64,000 nucleotides of DNA from the NCBI RefSeq assembly GCF_035607535.1, contig NZ_JAYDZX010000017.1:186001-250000 (forward strand). The letters run 5' to 3'. A model generated the notes under the pieces. It did no database searches and was not told where the DNA came from. It saw only the letters and a program-made list of their open reading frames with translations. Each line of letters begins with the position of its first letter. Position 1 is the first letter of the stretch. Source of the DNA: Salinimicrobium sp035607535 (lineage in GTDB: Bacteria > Bacteroidota > Bacteroidia > Flavobacteriales > Flavobacteriaceae). The translations under genes were made by a program, and so were the position numbers. Of this stretch, positions 21,401-28,350 are shown piece by piece.

Positions 21401-22406
21401 CGGTTTGTCCAATACTATAATCGATGTTTGTTATGGCCTCTCCCTGGCAAACAGTTTGAACATTGTTCCCAGAATCTAGACTTATAGTAGCATTCGGATT
21501 AACGGTAATTGTCCCCGTAATGGTTTTGTTCTTGCATGGTCCAGTTGCGTTAACAGTATATGGAAAAGTTCCAGCAACAGTAGGGGAGCCACTTATTGTA
21601 AATTTCTTAGTTGAAGAGTTATAAGAACCGGTGATCCCGCTTGGTAATCCCGAGACCGTGGCATTGTTTCCACTTGAACTAATGGTAAAAACAATGGGTG
21701 TTAGGCTGGTGTTAATACATAAGGATGGACTAGCCACTCCACCAGTTAATGCAATATTAGCATCTCCGGTTATAGTTAAATTAACCGTATTTTCAGCAGT
21801 TTGAGATGTAACACAGTCCAGTCCGCTGGTCATTATAACCTTGACGGAATTACTGCCAATAGGAAGTGAAGAAGTTGAAAACTGTTTTGATGTGCCGGTT
21901 TGGGCAGCCGTAGTGTTTCCGTTTACATACCAGGCGAACGTAGGCGGAGTGGAACTGTTCCCGCCATTTTGGTCGGTTGCTGTGAATTGAATGCTTGTGC
22001 CAACACACTTAATTCCTGAAGTAGTAGAAATGCTGACGGCCGGTGTTTTTTTTGTTACAACAGTCATTGTAAAATCTGTACTAGTAATATTACATGCCGT
22101 GCCAGATGCATCTGTAACCTGAACAGAAATTTTTTGACCGTTGGTCAAGGTAGACGTGGTAAATGTGCTAGTGGTTGAAGATTGAACGGTGGTTCCCACT
22201 TTCCATTGATAGGTAAAGGTACCTGCTCCACCATTAGGCGTCGCTGTAAAGGTTACAGAAGTCCCCTCACAAATATTATTACCTTGGTTAGATTGTATAC
22301 TAACAGAAGTAGGACAAGTCTGCCCCCACCCCACAACCGGGGTCAGAATTAAAGCCCAAAAAGTGAATACTTTTAAGAGTAGTTTTTTTGCCATAAGTAG
22401 CTGCAT
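12462..22406 (-). CDS. Giant T9SS-secreted protein with Ig/PKD-like repeats, MAM-like and LamG domains
   Basis: A 3314-residue secreted protein. A signal peptide ending near GWGQ is best placed from the second ATG at 22394; the first ATG at 22406 adds four residues. Residues about 30-2000 are a long array of Ig/PKD-like and putative-Ig units, many with GLPxGxxGxFxxGxFTISGxPTxxGTYxY or CxGxSVTFTA patterns. A jelly-roll segment resembling MAM domains spans about 2080-2260, a LamG domain starts near 2449, then comes a module shared with the neighbouring 2473-residue protein. A T9SS type A sorting domain occupies the last 80 residues. Probably a surface protein; no catalytic signature was seen, and the function is unknown. 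Confidence 0.87.
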   Translation of the reverse strand: MQLLMAKKLLLKVFTFWALILTPVVGWGQTCPTSVSIQSNQGNNICEGTSVTFTATPNGGAGTFTYQWKVGTTVQSSTTSTFTTSTLTNGQKISVQVTDASGTACNITSTDFTMTVVTKKTPAVSISTTSGIKCVGTSIQFTATDQNGGNSSTPPTFAWYVNGNTTAAQTGTSKQFSTSSLPIGSNSVKVIMTSGLDCVTSQTAENTVNLTITGDANIALTGGVASPSLCINTSLTPIVFTISSSGNNATVSGLPSGITGSYNSSTKKFTISGSPTVAGTFPYTVNATGPCKNKTITGTITVNPNATISLDSGNNVQTVCQGEAITNIDYSIGQTGNGATISGLPDGFSGSFANGKFTISGSSTTVGTYNYTIAGTGTCGNSQTLNGTITINQNLTPEVTISSSDADDTICENESVTFSINTIANEGSSPAYQWKINGTSVSGQNSTSFTTTTLQDGDIVTLDLTSSENCITTGNETVTSNPITTVVNPNLTPSVTISDVTDTDICPNDTVIFTATPTYGGSTPSYQWQVDGNNVGTDSPTFTTDALTDGQVVTVILTSNETCLATDTAVSEGVAIEVFPPAPDIPGPITGDLEVCYDATGLEYSVPPVPNADTYIWTLPPGWSITGGDGTNSITVNAGMEDGTISVTANNTCGDSSDSSAITVTAIDAKPANPGPITSDLSENADAACPPATASFSVAATGEFEWTIPEAWEIINGAGTNSIQVNITAATGSGTYSVSVVATNICGPSSSSIYDNIVIDNHIIADFGDDQTVCSTVDNVQLNGTRSFGDATLDVEFATSGSGTFTGSNVGGTNKYGPFTVTYNPSQADKDAGSVTLTMTVPEPKKGLNGNDCGASEDSVTIYFIQDATISTPLNIDQSLCINQALNDIIFTITDAGTDATVTGLPAGLNGTFDSGNFTISGTPTESGTYNYIVETLGDCAQQTSTSGTITVTPDNTISDASNKDQMVCINTAIEDISFTVNESVDAVNTAGLPAGITGIINGGNFVLTGTPSESGIFNYTLTTAGACETAEIAGTITVQPNITISSPANRDQTVCINSPISAIEFNITEPGTGANITGDFPNGLSSSFNNGIFTISGSPTEAGTFTYIVNTEGNCETPTESGTITVTPNPTATISYTGNFCTSQTNNILVTLDGTGDYQGGTFSAAPDGLSIDNGNGTITASTSTAGTYTVTYLGPNNCVRAETNTTVVINPAPTVDFSYDGPFCNSDNTLKSPIFENGVGAWEDGTFSATPGGLNIDATGRINPNASSPGDYSVVYTIPATVGCVKEEITALVTITELPEPSIAYPEEVCTSETSVTVDFGTTSVEYQDGTFSGSYGLSIDASGTIDPSNSSAGVHTITYTIASEGNCAEVIVTDTIEIFDKVIINTEPLNIGICSSETATFEVVASGSNLTYQWYRNVNGTPEAILGEIDPILNINNATLEDAGSYYVVVSGHNSCGSVDTSNSPATLNVDENIIITEPTEDITICENEGGPITFTFKGHANGQPLTFDWYKNEEIVTQSSNIDLLVIPPDDNDPLKEYEGTLTINDPKEADSGTYYVKVDGPDYFTCSEATSPSFEFTVNPAPTQGPITEPITYCKGDEAAPLTATADGDNVLTWYDANGNELGDSIIPPTDEDTVLTYYVTQTKLYDVPGGEPIGCESPKSALVVTVYDKPEPVSETTLVYEYCFEEGDISAPTIAPTGIGENVIWYYVETGGDPITPPSPDTSSSGTSVYWISQTTSDGCESDRTRVEYLVKPLPNVQVAIAEGFSDKICLGDSTTLTASGAETYTWFLNGDEVGTGESLSETPSSAGEFVYTVEGSQNGCSNTNEITVTVDEVSVAGTLTANPERVCISNANGDISLSGKVGNIQKWEYKAASTGDIWTVWDEGNLAEKISFSGLTETTSFRVTVKNGECSEATTEPTQIVVDNMPLGGELSFADFGRLYTTCEDPELLVDLNLIDYGGQVFAWKYRRASETNFTTISGETGESLSASKIAGLLGNETLVFQVDVVNGSCTQPVSSKTAILSVISSNIEPAPVTVSDDVICLNTEVTLSAETGYESGDGIGDSGNFDNASINQHGWRIINAAGIEENFETSANNTAPNVWRRVTPREFTTANLSSPYSTGPQLFDHGLNDANKGFALVSGQNTSKLETNLFTLDGMDEAILTFDQAYNLTPGASITVSIFSNGNWIQLYSNEGDPSSGNYTDFASGTPQDRPENKIEIDLGEYLGQSNLRIQFSFVGARSGDVWAVDNIVVPDGPSNVGVIWEDTTIDPENPILIGYNPSEKWTPTKIGWNVSVITTTLEYTGGSCATAVHNEELKVFVFDKYTTSVTADYGTCGNSEVELTANVLNGRDEPITSYPTPDGYIGRWNIEGGTLIDSNPDDDIEAINDPNAILSTPENGSYTVSWILEPTEKDEDGNLFVNPDACPPVVEPLEVVIEGCTALDFDGVNDYVDLGTSYAGSSYSIEAWIYPHDRDTENGLTNASYGTIISGPGFEIKMQDLPSFVQKNKRWYHIAYTSEGLLYIDGIPLTSNNISDVGGNETLIGARWNSSTKKAENHFSGWIEEVRIWKGNITQEQIRFLMNQRLQTGANIGVEIPLPAPGLTYDALSGYFQLLTTTIDNGETPNLGTGADGRLYNMETLQENTAPLPYTTSADGSWYDADEIAPASPWTHPDVWDAPHSTGIDGSRIEWNIVRSANNVVSGGEDIRILGLLSEANTLNMEGTNSTSWSGGTGTGNELFISNYLLLNGIIDLNGESQLIQPMGSIVDGNSGGHLDRDQQGTMSSYNYNYWSSPVSPGSSNAGYSVAAVMMDGTNPGNPQGITFGSSYPHADGGPTTPRRVSEYWLHKFHGTANDYFQWEHIGSTGALNAGEGYSMKGTAGSAAIEDSQNYTFRGLPNNGDVIPGSTGPEENYLVGNPYPSAIDAKAFIADNLAAGHINGDNVFNGTIYFWSHFANKTHFLQQYIGGYAAYNLSGGVRAVAIDERINPTTQTGGEQPQQFIPVGQAFFINTMIDPNLAAAIEDAGLDINVNGGQVIFKNSQRIFMSEGTGEGGSVFHSANKKTLNSGPNNSSTTESVEQRKIWLKFKSPKGYHRQILVTADERATDNFDLGFDAPLIDDNVEDMYWFFNNHQFVIQGVNDFNVDRKLKLGVKVAKKGEFIISIDQLSNVPANLPIFLKDNKEEVVHNLRESKYVTHSKPGVFTDRFEIVFKNETAVGIDPEPEEPIVSEEGPIEVIYINDTREIIIKNPELVKIDRVYLNNMAGQQVHVYYNVPQDKRVPLPVKRFSSGVYIVKLHSENGIITKKVILE

Positions 22407-22586
22407 TAAGAGTAGGGGGACTCATTAAACTCCGAAGGGAGTTATGTAACATGCTAATTTACAGCTAAAAAACGTTAATTAACTGATTTTTAGATATCTG
22501 TAACAGTATTTCCGATGAACTACACGAATTAAGAAATTTTTAGGTAAAAAATTAGGATTTGTAAGAGTTAATTCTCTTAAAAAAAG

Positions 22587-22629
22587 AAGCTGGATGTTAA
22601 TATTTTTACAAATAATTAACATCCAGCTT
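22587..22629 (-). terminator. Terminator after pruA
   Basis: Fifteen-base complementary arms (AAGCTGGATGTTAAT and its complement) enclose a 13-base loop. On the minus strand the hairpin is followed by CTTTTTTT, fitting a rho-independent terminator about 60 bases past the pruA stop. Confidence 0.8.
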
Positions 22630-22689
22630 TTGAATAACAGAAACAGAATTTGGAATTGTAGGAAAATTCTAATCTATTTCCTTCTGTAA

Positions 22690-24315
22690 TTATTCTTCCA
22701 GGAACGGATAACGATAGTCTGTCGGAGTAACAAAAGTCTCTTTGATAGTTCGCGGGGAAATCCAACGGTAAAGATTCAGGATCGAACCTGCCTTGTCATT
22801 GGTTCCACTTCCGCGGGCACCTCCAAATGGCTGCTGACCTACAACCGCACCTGTTGGCTTATCGTTGATGTAGAAGTTTCCGGCTGCATTTTGAAGGGCT
22901 TTTGTAGCTTCGGCAGCTGCGTATCGATCTTGCGAAAGGATCGCTCCGGTCAAGGCGTATTCGGAATCATCCACCAGTTTCAGCGTTTCATTCCACTGGT
23001 CATCCTCGTAAAGGAAAACAGTGACAACCGGACCAAATAATTCAGTACACATAGTACTGTACTTCGGATTATCGGTAAGAATTACAGTTGGCTCAATGAA
23101 CCAGCCTTTCGATTTGTCATAATTACCACCTACCACTATTTCAGCATCGCTGTCATTCTTCGCAGCATCAATGAATTTCGCCAGCTTATCAAAAGAAGCT
23201 TCGTGAATTACAGCGGTAATGAAGTTGCTCATATCCTCTGGCGATCCCATTTTAAAAGATTTTACATCCTCCACTACAAAACCTTTGACTTCTTCCCACA
23301 TGCTCTTAGGGATGTAAACTCTTGAAGCGGCACTACACTTCTGCCCCTGGAATTCAAAAGCTCCCCGGGAAATTGCAGTGGCCACTTGCTTTGGATTTGC
23401 ACTGGGGTGGGCAAGGATGAAATCTTTACCGCCTGTCTCTCCGACTATGCGCGGGTAAGATCTGTAGTTGTGAATATTTTCTCCGATTTGTTTCCAAAGG
23501 TTTTTGAACACAGTGGTGCTTCCGGTAAAATGCAGTCCGGCAAAATCCCTGTGCTCAAGAATGACATCAGAGATCATTTTTGGATCTCCCATGACCATAT
23601 TGATCACTCCGTCTGGTAGTCCGGCTTCTTTAAATACTTCCATGATCACCTGTGCAGAATACACTTGTGAATCACTTGGCTTCCAAATCGCCACATTACC
23701 AAGCATAGCAGGAGCCGATGGCAGGTTACCGGCAATAGCGGTAAAATTAAAAGGAGTCACTGCGTAAACGAATCCTTCAAGCGGGCGATATTCAAGTCTG
23801 TTCCACGCTTCCGAAGAAGATTCGGGCTGCTCTTCATATATTCGGGTCATGTACTCCACATTGAACCTAAGGAAATCAATAAGTTCACAAGCCGAATCAA
23901 TCTCTGCCTGGAAAATATTCTTTGACTGTCCAATCATGGTCGCTGCATTGATCTTGTAGCGGTAAGGCCCTGCAATAAGTTCGGCTGCCTTTAGGAATAC
24001 TGCGGCACGCTGCTCCCATTCGAGGTTTGCCCATTTTTCACGGGCATCGAGTGCAGTTTGAATCGCCTTTTCTACATGCTCCTTTGAAGCTTTGTGATAA
24101 TCTCCTAAATGATGCTGGTGGTCGTGCGGCGGATTCATTGGGGCAGTGTCGCCGGTCCTGATCTCCTCGCCACCAATATAAAGCGGCACGTCAACTTTGC
24201 TATTATACAATTCTTTATAAGCCTTTAAAACGGCCTCTCTTTCGGGTGTTCCGGGAGCATATGATTTTACTGGTTCATTAACTGCCTGCGGAACCTGGAA
24301 TACACCTTTTCCCAT
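22690..24315 (-). CDS. pruA: L-glutamate gamma-semialdehyde dehydrogenase (1-pyrroline-5-carboxylate dehydrogenase)
   Basis: A 541-residue aldehyde dehydrogenase superfamily enzyme that oxidises glutamate gamma-semialdehyde to glutamate with NAD+, the last step of proline degradation. Signatures are the glutamate motif VGETGGKDF, the catalytic cysteine in FQGQKCSAASRVY near residue 328, WKPSDSQVYSA for cofactor binding, and a C-terminal FGGARGSGTNDKAG that holds substrate-site residues of monofunctional P5C dehydrogenases. Length matches the single-domain form of Bacteroidota and eukaryotes, not the PutA fusion. Monocistronic, with its own terminator and a TACCTTTA near-consensus -7 box at about 24352-24359. 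Confidence 0.94.
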   Translation of the reverse strand: MGKGVFQVPQAVNEPVKSYAPGTPEREAVLKAYKELYNSKVDVPLYIGGEEIRTGDTAPMNPPHDHQHHLGDYHKASKEHVEKAIQTALDAREKWANLEWEQRAAVFLKAAELIAGPYRYKINAATMIGQSKNIFQAEIDSACELIDFLRFNVEYMTRIYEEQPESSSEAWNRLEYRPLEGFVYAVTPFNFTAIAGNLPSAPAMLGNVAIWKPSDSQVYSAQVIMEVFKEAGLPDGVINMVMGDPKMISDVILEHRDFAGLHFTGSTTVFKNLWKQIGENIHNYRSYPRIVGETGGKDFILAHPSANPKQVATAISRGAFEFQGQKCSAASRVYIPKSMWEEVKGFVVEDVKSFKMGSPEDMSNFITAVIHEASFDKLAKFIDAAKNDSDAEIVVGGNYDKSKGWFIEPTVILTDNPKYSTMCTELFGPVVTVFLYEDDQWNETLKLVDDSEYALTGAILSQDRYAAAEATKALQNAAGNFYINDKPTGAVVGQQPFGGARGSGTNDKAGSILNLYRWISPRTIKETFVTPTDYRYPFLEE

Positions 24316-24454
24316 AGTTGTCTTTAATTTTTTGTGATTTCTAAATGAGTGGTCGTAAAGGTAAAAAAATTAAAATAGTTTTAGTTGCACTATTTTTTAC
24401 TGAACTTTACTCAAAATGAGGAGCTAAAAGCTATAGAATCTTAATTAATTCATA

Positions 24455-25165
24455 ATGTGTACCGTCACAATTACCCCTCTATCAGGGAAGAATTCGTTCG
24501 TGCTTACTTCCAATAGGGATGAAGCGCCCGGAAGGGAAACTCTGCCGCCCAGGATTTATGATGTTGAGGGCTTAAAAATGGCATTCCCGAAGGATGTTCT
24601 TGCCGGCGGTACCTGGCTGGGATTAAGTGAACGGCAGCGGGTCATCTCTCTTCTTAATGGTGGTTTTAAAAAACATGAGAGAAGGCTGCCCTATGGAAAG
24701 AGCAGGGGAGTGGTAGTAAAGGATCTACTTGCTGCGGAAAATTTTCCTGAAGCTGCGGAAGCATATGATCTGACTGAAGTAGAACCTTTCACCATAGTGG
24801 CAGCCGACTGGCAAAACGAGCTTTGTTTCTTTGAGTTCGTTTGGGACGGAAGAGAAAAACATCTTAAGGAGCTGCCCCTGAAGCCTCACATCTGGTCATC
24901 AAGTCCCTTATATTCAGAAGAAATGAAGCAGTTGCGGGAAAAGTGGTTTGCACAACTTCAGCAGGAAAGAGAATTGACATCTGAAACTTTGCTGGATTTC
25001 CACTTTTCAGCAGGAAAGGGAGATAAGGATAAAGGGGTGATCATGGATCGTGGCCTTGTAAGAACTGTGAGTATTTCCCAGATTGTCCATTCTAAAGGTT
25101 CAAGCAAATTTTTCTACAATGATCTGAATACTGAAGAAGAATCAATTCTTGTTTTGACTATTTGA
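24455..25165 (+). CDS. NRDE (TANGO2) family protein
   Basis: A 236-residue protein starting MCTVTITPL with the diagnostic NRDE motif in LTSNRDEAPGRET at about residues 22-34, then WLGLSE and LLNGGF. The family includes eukaryotic TANGO2 and is related to Ntn-type folds. Cys2 could be an N-terminal nucleophile after methionine removal, but this is an inference and no reaction is assigned here. It is divergently oriented from pruA, and no strong promoter match is visible in the 139-base gap. Downstream lies a variant of the dispersed palindrome. Confidence 0.85.
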   Translation: MCTVTITPLSGKNSFVLTSNRDEAPGRETLPPRIYDVEGLKMAFPKDVLAGGTWLGLSERQRVISLLNGGFKKHERRLPYGKSRGVVVKDLLAAENFPEAAEAYDLTEVEPFTIVAADWQNELCFFEFVWDGREKHLKELPLKPHIWSSSPLYSEEMKQLREKWFAQLQQERELTSETLLDFHFSAGKGDKDKGVIMDRGLVRTVSISQIVHSKGSSKFFYNDLNTEEESILVLTI

Positions 25166-25212
25166 AGGCTCTTTTCCTCCAGCAATTCAATTCCGAAACT
25201 TCTAAAATAAAA

Positions 25213-25239
25213 CCTCTCAAAAATGACATTTTAGGGGAG
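25213..25239. terminator. Imperfect hairpin, one-mismatch copy of the 15-bp palindrome
   Basis: AAAAATGACATTTTA at 25219-25233 differs from the repeat core only at the last base. It is flanked by CCTCTC on the left and GGGGAGG on the right, which extend the pairing imperfectly. It lies about 50 bases after the NRDE gene; there is no T tract, so terminator function is doubtful. Confidence 0.4.
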
Positions 25240-25393
25240 GGATTTCCAGGTGTTCCATTAGGAGCAATTCAAAATTTTACCTGCCCCTAAATCGCAGTAA
25301 CTTTAGAACTCCCTAATATAAGAGAGGCATAAAAAGGGATTTTTGGAAAGATTTTTTAAATGAACTTTCCGCGGAACCTGAATTGATTTAGCT

Positions 25394-25427
25394 TTAAACC
25401 TTAAACCTTAAACCTTAAACCTTAAAC
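25394..25427. repeat. Short tandem TTAAACC repeat
   Basis: Four full copies and a six-base part of the heptamer TTAAACC, ending exactly in the apaG stop codon (CTA on the plus strand, 25427-25429). It is a simple-sequence tract in the intergenic space between the NRDE gene and apaG. Confidence 0.95.
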
Positions 25428-25813
25428 TAGTTGAGCGCAAAAGGAGCGCTGAGTTTAAAAGAAGGAATTGCTACTCTGAATTTCCTGGTGGAGGTAAAAT
25501 TGATCATGTTGTAGAACCCGCTCATAGCACCAAAAGGAGAAGTGAGAAGGCATCCGCTTTTGTAAGTGTGAGATTCGCCGGGCTTGATCACGGGTTTCTT
25601 GCCGATAACGCCTTCACCCTCCACAATTTCAGTCCTGTTTAAAGCATCCTTTATTTTCCAGAACCTGGAAGTAAGCTGCACAGAGTCCTTACTTTGATTT
25701 TCAATGGTTATCTGGTACCCAAAGGCGAAGTGGACCCGGTAATTCTTGTAGAAGGTCCCCTCAAAATTGGTTTCTATTGAGATCTTAATGCCTCTGGTTA
25801 CTTGTTGTATCAT
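25427..25813 (-). CDS. apaG: ApaG domain protein
   Basis: A 128-residue single ApaG domain with a fibronectin-III-like fold. Family features include YQITIENQS, LTSRFWKI, the glycine-rich VVGEGVIGKKP-type turn (here VEGEGVIGKKPVIKPGE) and the C-terminal SPFGAMSGFYNM. Bacterial ApaG has been linked to Co2+/Mg2+ resistance, but its biochemical role is poorly defined. It is the last gene of a three-gene operon, one base after the DUF3667 gene. A TTAAACC tandem tract touches the stop codon. Confidence 0.9.
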   Translation of the reverse strand: MIQQVTRGIKISIETNFEGTFYKNYRVHFAFGYQITIENQSKDSVQLTSRFWKIKDALNRTEIVEGEGVIGKKPVIKPGESHTYKSGCLLTSPFGAMSGFYNMINFTSTRKFRVAIPSFKLSAPFALN

Positions 25814-25814
25814 C

Positions 25815-26915
25815 TTAGTAGATCGCGAATGATGCCAGTACGGAAAATACTGCAGCTACAAAGGCTAAAATAAAGAATATAATGTTGATTATTATAAACT
25901 TTAGAATCGTTTTAACTCTTCCCTGCCCGTAGAATCTGCGGAAGGCTTTGTAGAGGTAAAAACCGAAGATCAAGGTCGCTATCCAAGTGGCTGCCCCGGT
26001 GTTAAGGATCGAATTGAATCCCACCGCAATTCCATAAAGGACGAACCAGGTAGTTTGATTATGGAAAGTAAAGATGAGGTGTTCCATATAAGTAAAAGGT
26101 CGCCGCAGGTATAACAACCATATAAACAAGGCAAAGACCGGAAGATAGAAGAAGATAATAAAAGGCAATTTGCTGTAAAAATAATTCCAGAACAGATCGG
26201 AATCTGAACTAAATCTTTCTGCGTCAACTGTTTTCCTGTAAAACCATTGATTAAAGCCGGTCTGGGAGTAATTGAGACTGTCCAGAGCAGCTTGAGGATT
26301 GCGCATTTCTGTTCGCTTATAATGATCTGAAAATACCTGCCATTGTTTTATACGGGCATTGAAATAGGTCATCGTGTCAAGCTCTTTTTCGGGAACATAG
26401 GTTGTAGTACCTGAACTATCCACTGCAGTTGTAGTGTCTATGGGAGGAAGAATAACATTTAATTCCGGGTTTGCTTCCCGTTGAACGGCAAGTAGGGAAT
26501 CTGCTTCCCGCCTCTGTTCCTGTGTGGCTTCTGTATCTATATTAACAGGAGGTTCGATTTGATGTGTTGTGCTCCAAAGCAGGAAGAATATAATTGAAGC
26601 ACTTAAGTAAAACCTATAAGGATTTGCATACCGCACTCGCTTCCCTTCAATATAATCTTTTGAAATTTTTCCCGGCTTAAAAAGCAGTACTCCTAAAGTT
26701 CTGTAGAACCTGGAATCGTAAGCAAAGATCCCTGCGAAGAACTCGTTGAAAAAGTCATTAAAAGCGAGTTTTTTGGTACTGTTGAGCTGTCCGCAATTTG
26801 GGCAATATTCGTCACTTATATCGAGTGGGTGATAGCAATTGAGACATTCTGTGTGGCGGTACTTGAGTTTGTGCCGTTCCTTATAAATGGTAGGCAAATT
26901 ACTTTCTCTGCTCAT
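25815..26915 (-). CDS. DUF3667 membrane protein with N-terminal zinc ribbon
   Basis: A 366-residue protein. A zinc ribbon with two CxxC pairs (CLNCYHP and CPNCGQ) lies at about residues 21-42, then the DUF3667 signature region with RFYRTLGVLLFKPGKISKDYIEGKRVRYANPYR-type residues at about 65-100. Hydrophobic segments lie near 101-115, 245-270, 285-325 and 335-365. The region between is polar and rich in D/T/Q, probably extracytoplasmic. The family is common in Bacteroidota and of unknown function. It sits between the T9SS plug gene (20-base gap) and apaG (1-base gap). Confidence 0.82.
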   Translation of the reverse strand: MSRESNLPTIYKERHKLKYRHTECLNCYHPLDISDEYCPNCGQLNSTKKLAFNDFFNEFFAGIFAYDSRFYRTLGVLLFKPGKISKDYIEGKRVRYANPYRFYLSASIIFFLLWSTTHQIEPPVNIDTEATQEQRREADSLLAVQREANPELNVILPPIDTTTAVDSSGTTTYVPEKELDTMTYFNARIKQWQVFSDHYKRTEMRNPQAALDSLNYSQTGFNQWFYRKTVDAERFSSDSDLFWNYFYSKLPFIIFFYLPVFALFIWLLYLRRPFTYMEHLIFTFHNQTTWFVLYGIAVGFNSILNTGAATWIATLIFGFYLYKAFRRFYGQGRVKTILKFIIINIIFFILAFVAAVFSVLASFAIY

Positions 26916-26935
26916 GTGAAATTTTGCTTGAAAAC

Positions 26936-28189
26936 TTAATTGCTTATGTTTAGTGAGGTGGCATTCCCAACTCCTATGATCCTGGTATATCTTCCGCCGG
27001 GCGGCAGGTAATAGATGAGAACGGTATAATTATTTTCGGTGCTAACAAAGTTTCCACTTATAAAGCCTTCATCCAAGATCCCGTCATTCCGCAGAAACAC
27101 ATATTTATAGTCATAGTAGCCTTGTTTGAAGAGGCGGGCGGTTTCATAGGCACCTTTTTCGAAGTTATAGGTGAGCCTGGTACTATCATCCAGGATAAAG
27201 TTATTGAATTCACCATAGAGATGAACCTCTCCTCCTTCGAAAGGTTCCGGAGTTTGAAGGGCAAAATGAGTCCACACATATCCGGCTTCGATATCGTCTT
27301 CCTCTGCCTGGAACTTCCTGACCACAAACTTACCATTGATGTCGGGATTATAGGTGTAAGGTTGAAACGCCCTTATAGCATCCGGGAAAAGATAATGGTG
27401 GTAAAGTTCCTGAACATCGATGTACTGGATCTTTACAGTAGCTGCCATAAGATCCTTCCCATCAAAGTTGAGGTATTCATTTCCAGCCCAGAAGGAAGTG
27501 AGTTGATCATATTTATAGACCAGGGTAGAACCTATGTGGTACTGCGGCCGAATGTTGTATATTCCGGTCTTTAGGTTATTGTTCTGAAGTATAACGGCCC
27601 AGACTGACTCTTCGGGAGTGCGAATAATAAATTCGGGCGAAACCACCTCAAAATTCACCACCTGCTTGGTCTGAATAAACTTAACTTCCCTTGATTTTCG
27701 TACAGTGACGGGGACGCGGGTGAGAGGTTCGTAGACCATGAACTTTCGGGAGAACACCAGTTCCCTTTCTTCATTAAAGATCTTCAGTAAATAATTTCCG
27801 CTGACTTTCAGGGCGCGTGTATTATCATTCGGAATTCGGAGTTCATAGTGGGAATAGAGTTGCAGTGTGTTGAAGGAATTCTCGTAATCTGTGATCCTTA
27901 CATTGTCGAAACCTTCGAGAAATTCATTTTTAAGTAACTGAGAGGGGGACCAGTCGTAATTGAAATGTTCAATGGTATAATAATAATTTGCCTCATCACC
28001 AATAAGATCATCAAAGCTTAAAAATATGGGTTGCCCAAGTTGTATGATTGGGGTGCCGCTAAAACCCTCTGGTCCTGTAAAGACCACTGTGCGAATGTAA
28101 TTGGGTGGGTGAGTTTCAATGATTGCCTGTGCGGTAGCAAAGTAGATCCCAAAAAAAAAGAAAAAGGAGAGGGTAAAGATTGACTTCAT
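26936..28189 (-). CDS. Type IX secretion system plug protein (DUF5103)
   Basis: A 417-residue exported protein with a signal peptide (Phe-rich hydrophobic core, cleavage after about residue 20, ATAQA). The region with RTVVFTG, QLGQPIFLSFDDL, YYYTIEHFNYDW and GNYLLKIF is characteristic of DUF5103, which was found as the Plug bound to the SprA translocon of the type IX system. It would close the outer-membrane channel when no substrate is being exported. That role comes from family knowledge; nothing here proves the pairing. First gene of the operon with DUF3667 and apaG; the window also holds three T9SS substrates. Confidence 0.82.
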   Translation of the reverse strand: MKSIFTLSFFFFFGIYFATAQAIIETHPPNYIRTVVFTGPEGFSGTPIIQLGQPIFLSFDDLIGDEANYYYTIEHFNYDWSPSQLLKNEFLEGFDNVRITDYENSFNTLQLYSHYELRIPNDNTRALKVSGNYLLKIFNEERELVFSRKFMVYEPLTRVPVTVRKSREVKFIQTKQVVNFEVVSPEFIIRTPEESVWAVILQNNNLKTGIYNIRPQYHIGSTLVYKYDQLTSFWAGNEYLNFDGKDLMAATVKIQYIDVQELYHHYLFPDAIRAFQPYTYNPDINGKFVVRKFQAEEDDIEAGYVWTHFALQTPEPFEGGEVHLYGEFNNFILDDSTRLTYNFEKGAYETARLFKQGYYDYKYVFLRNDGILDEGFISGNFVSTENNYTVLIYYLPPGGRYTRIIGVGNATSLNISN

Positions 28190-28282
28190 GCAACGAAAAT
28201 AAATTTAAAGATACTCAAAAACTGATTACCATCATTATTTGACTATTTTAACAAGTTGGAGGGGGAATTAATTTAGTTTTAA

Positions 28283-28315
28283 TTGGGATTTGTGGGTCGG
28301 AAATCAGTAAATTTG
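28283..28315 (+). promoter_or_regulatory. Promoter of the nqr operon
   Basis: TTG at 28283-28285, 22 bases, then TAAATTTG at 28308-28315, an exact TAnnTTTG -7 box. The transcript should start near 28319, giving a leader of about 32 bases before nqrA. Confidence 0.6.
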
Positions 28316-28350
28316 CCCGAATTTTAAATGAAATTTTAACACTTCGTCCT

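Noticed and set aside
12462..22406. Plus-strand open frames of 60 to 110 codons across the giant genes
   Set aside because: They lie opposite repetitive coding sequence, have no promoter or family likeness, and are expected shadows.
25394..25427. TTAAACC repeats as telomere-like ends
   Set aside because: Fewer than five copies in a continuous chromosomal context between ordinary genes.
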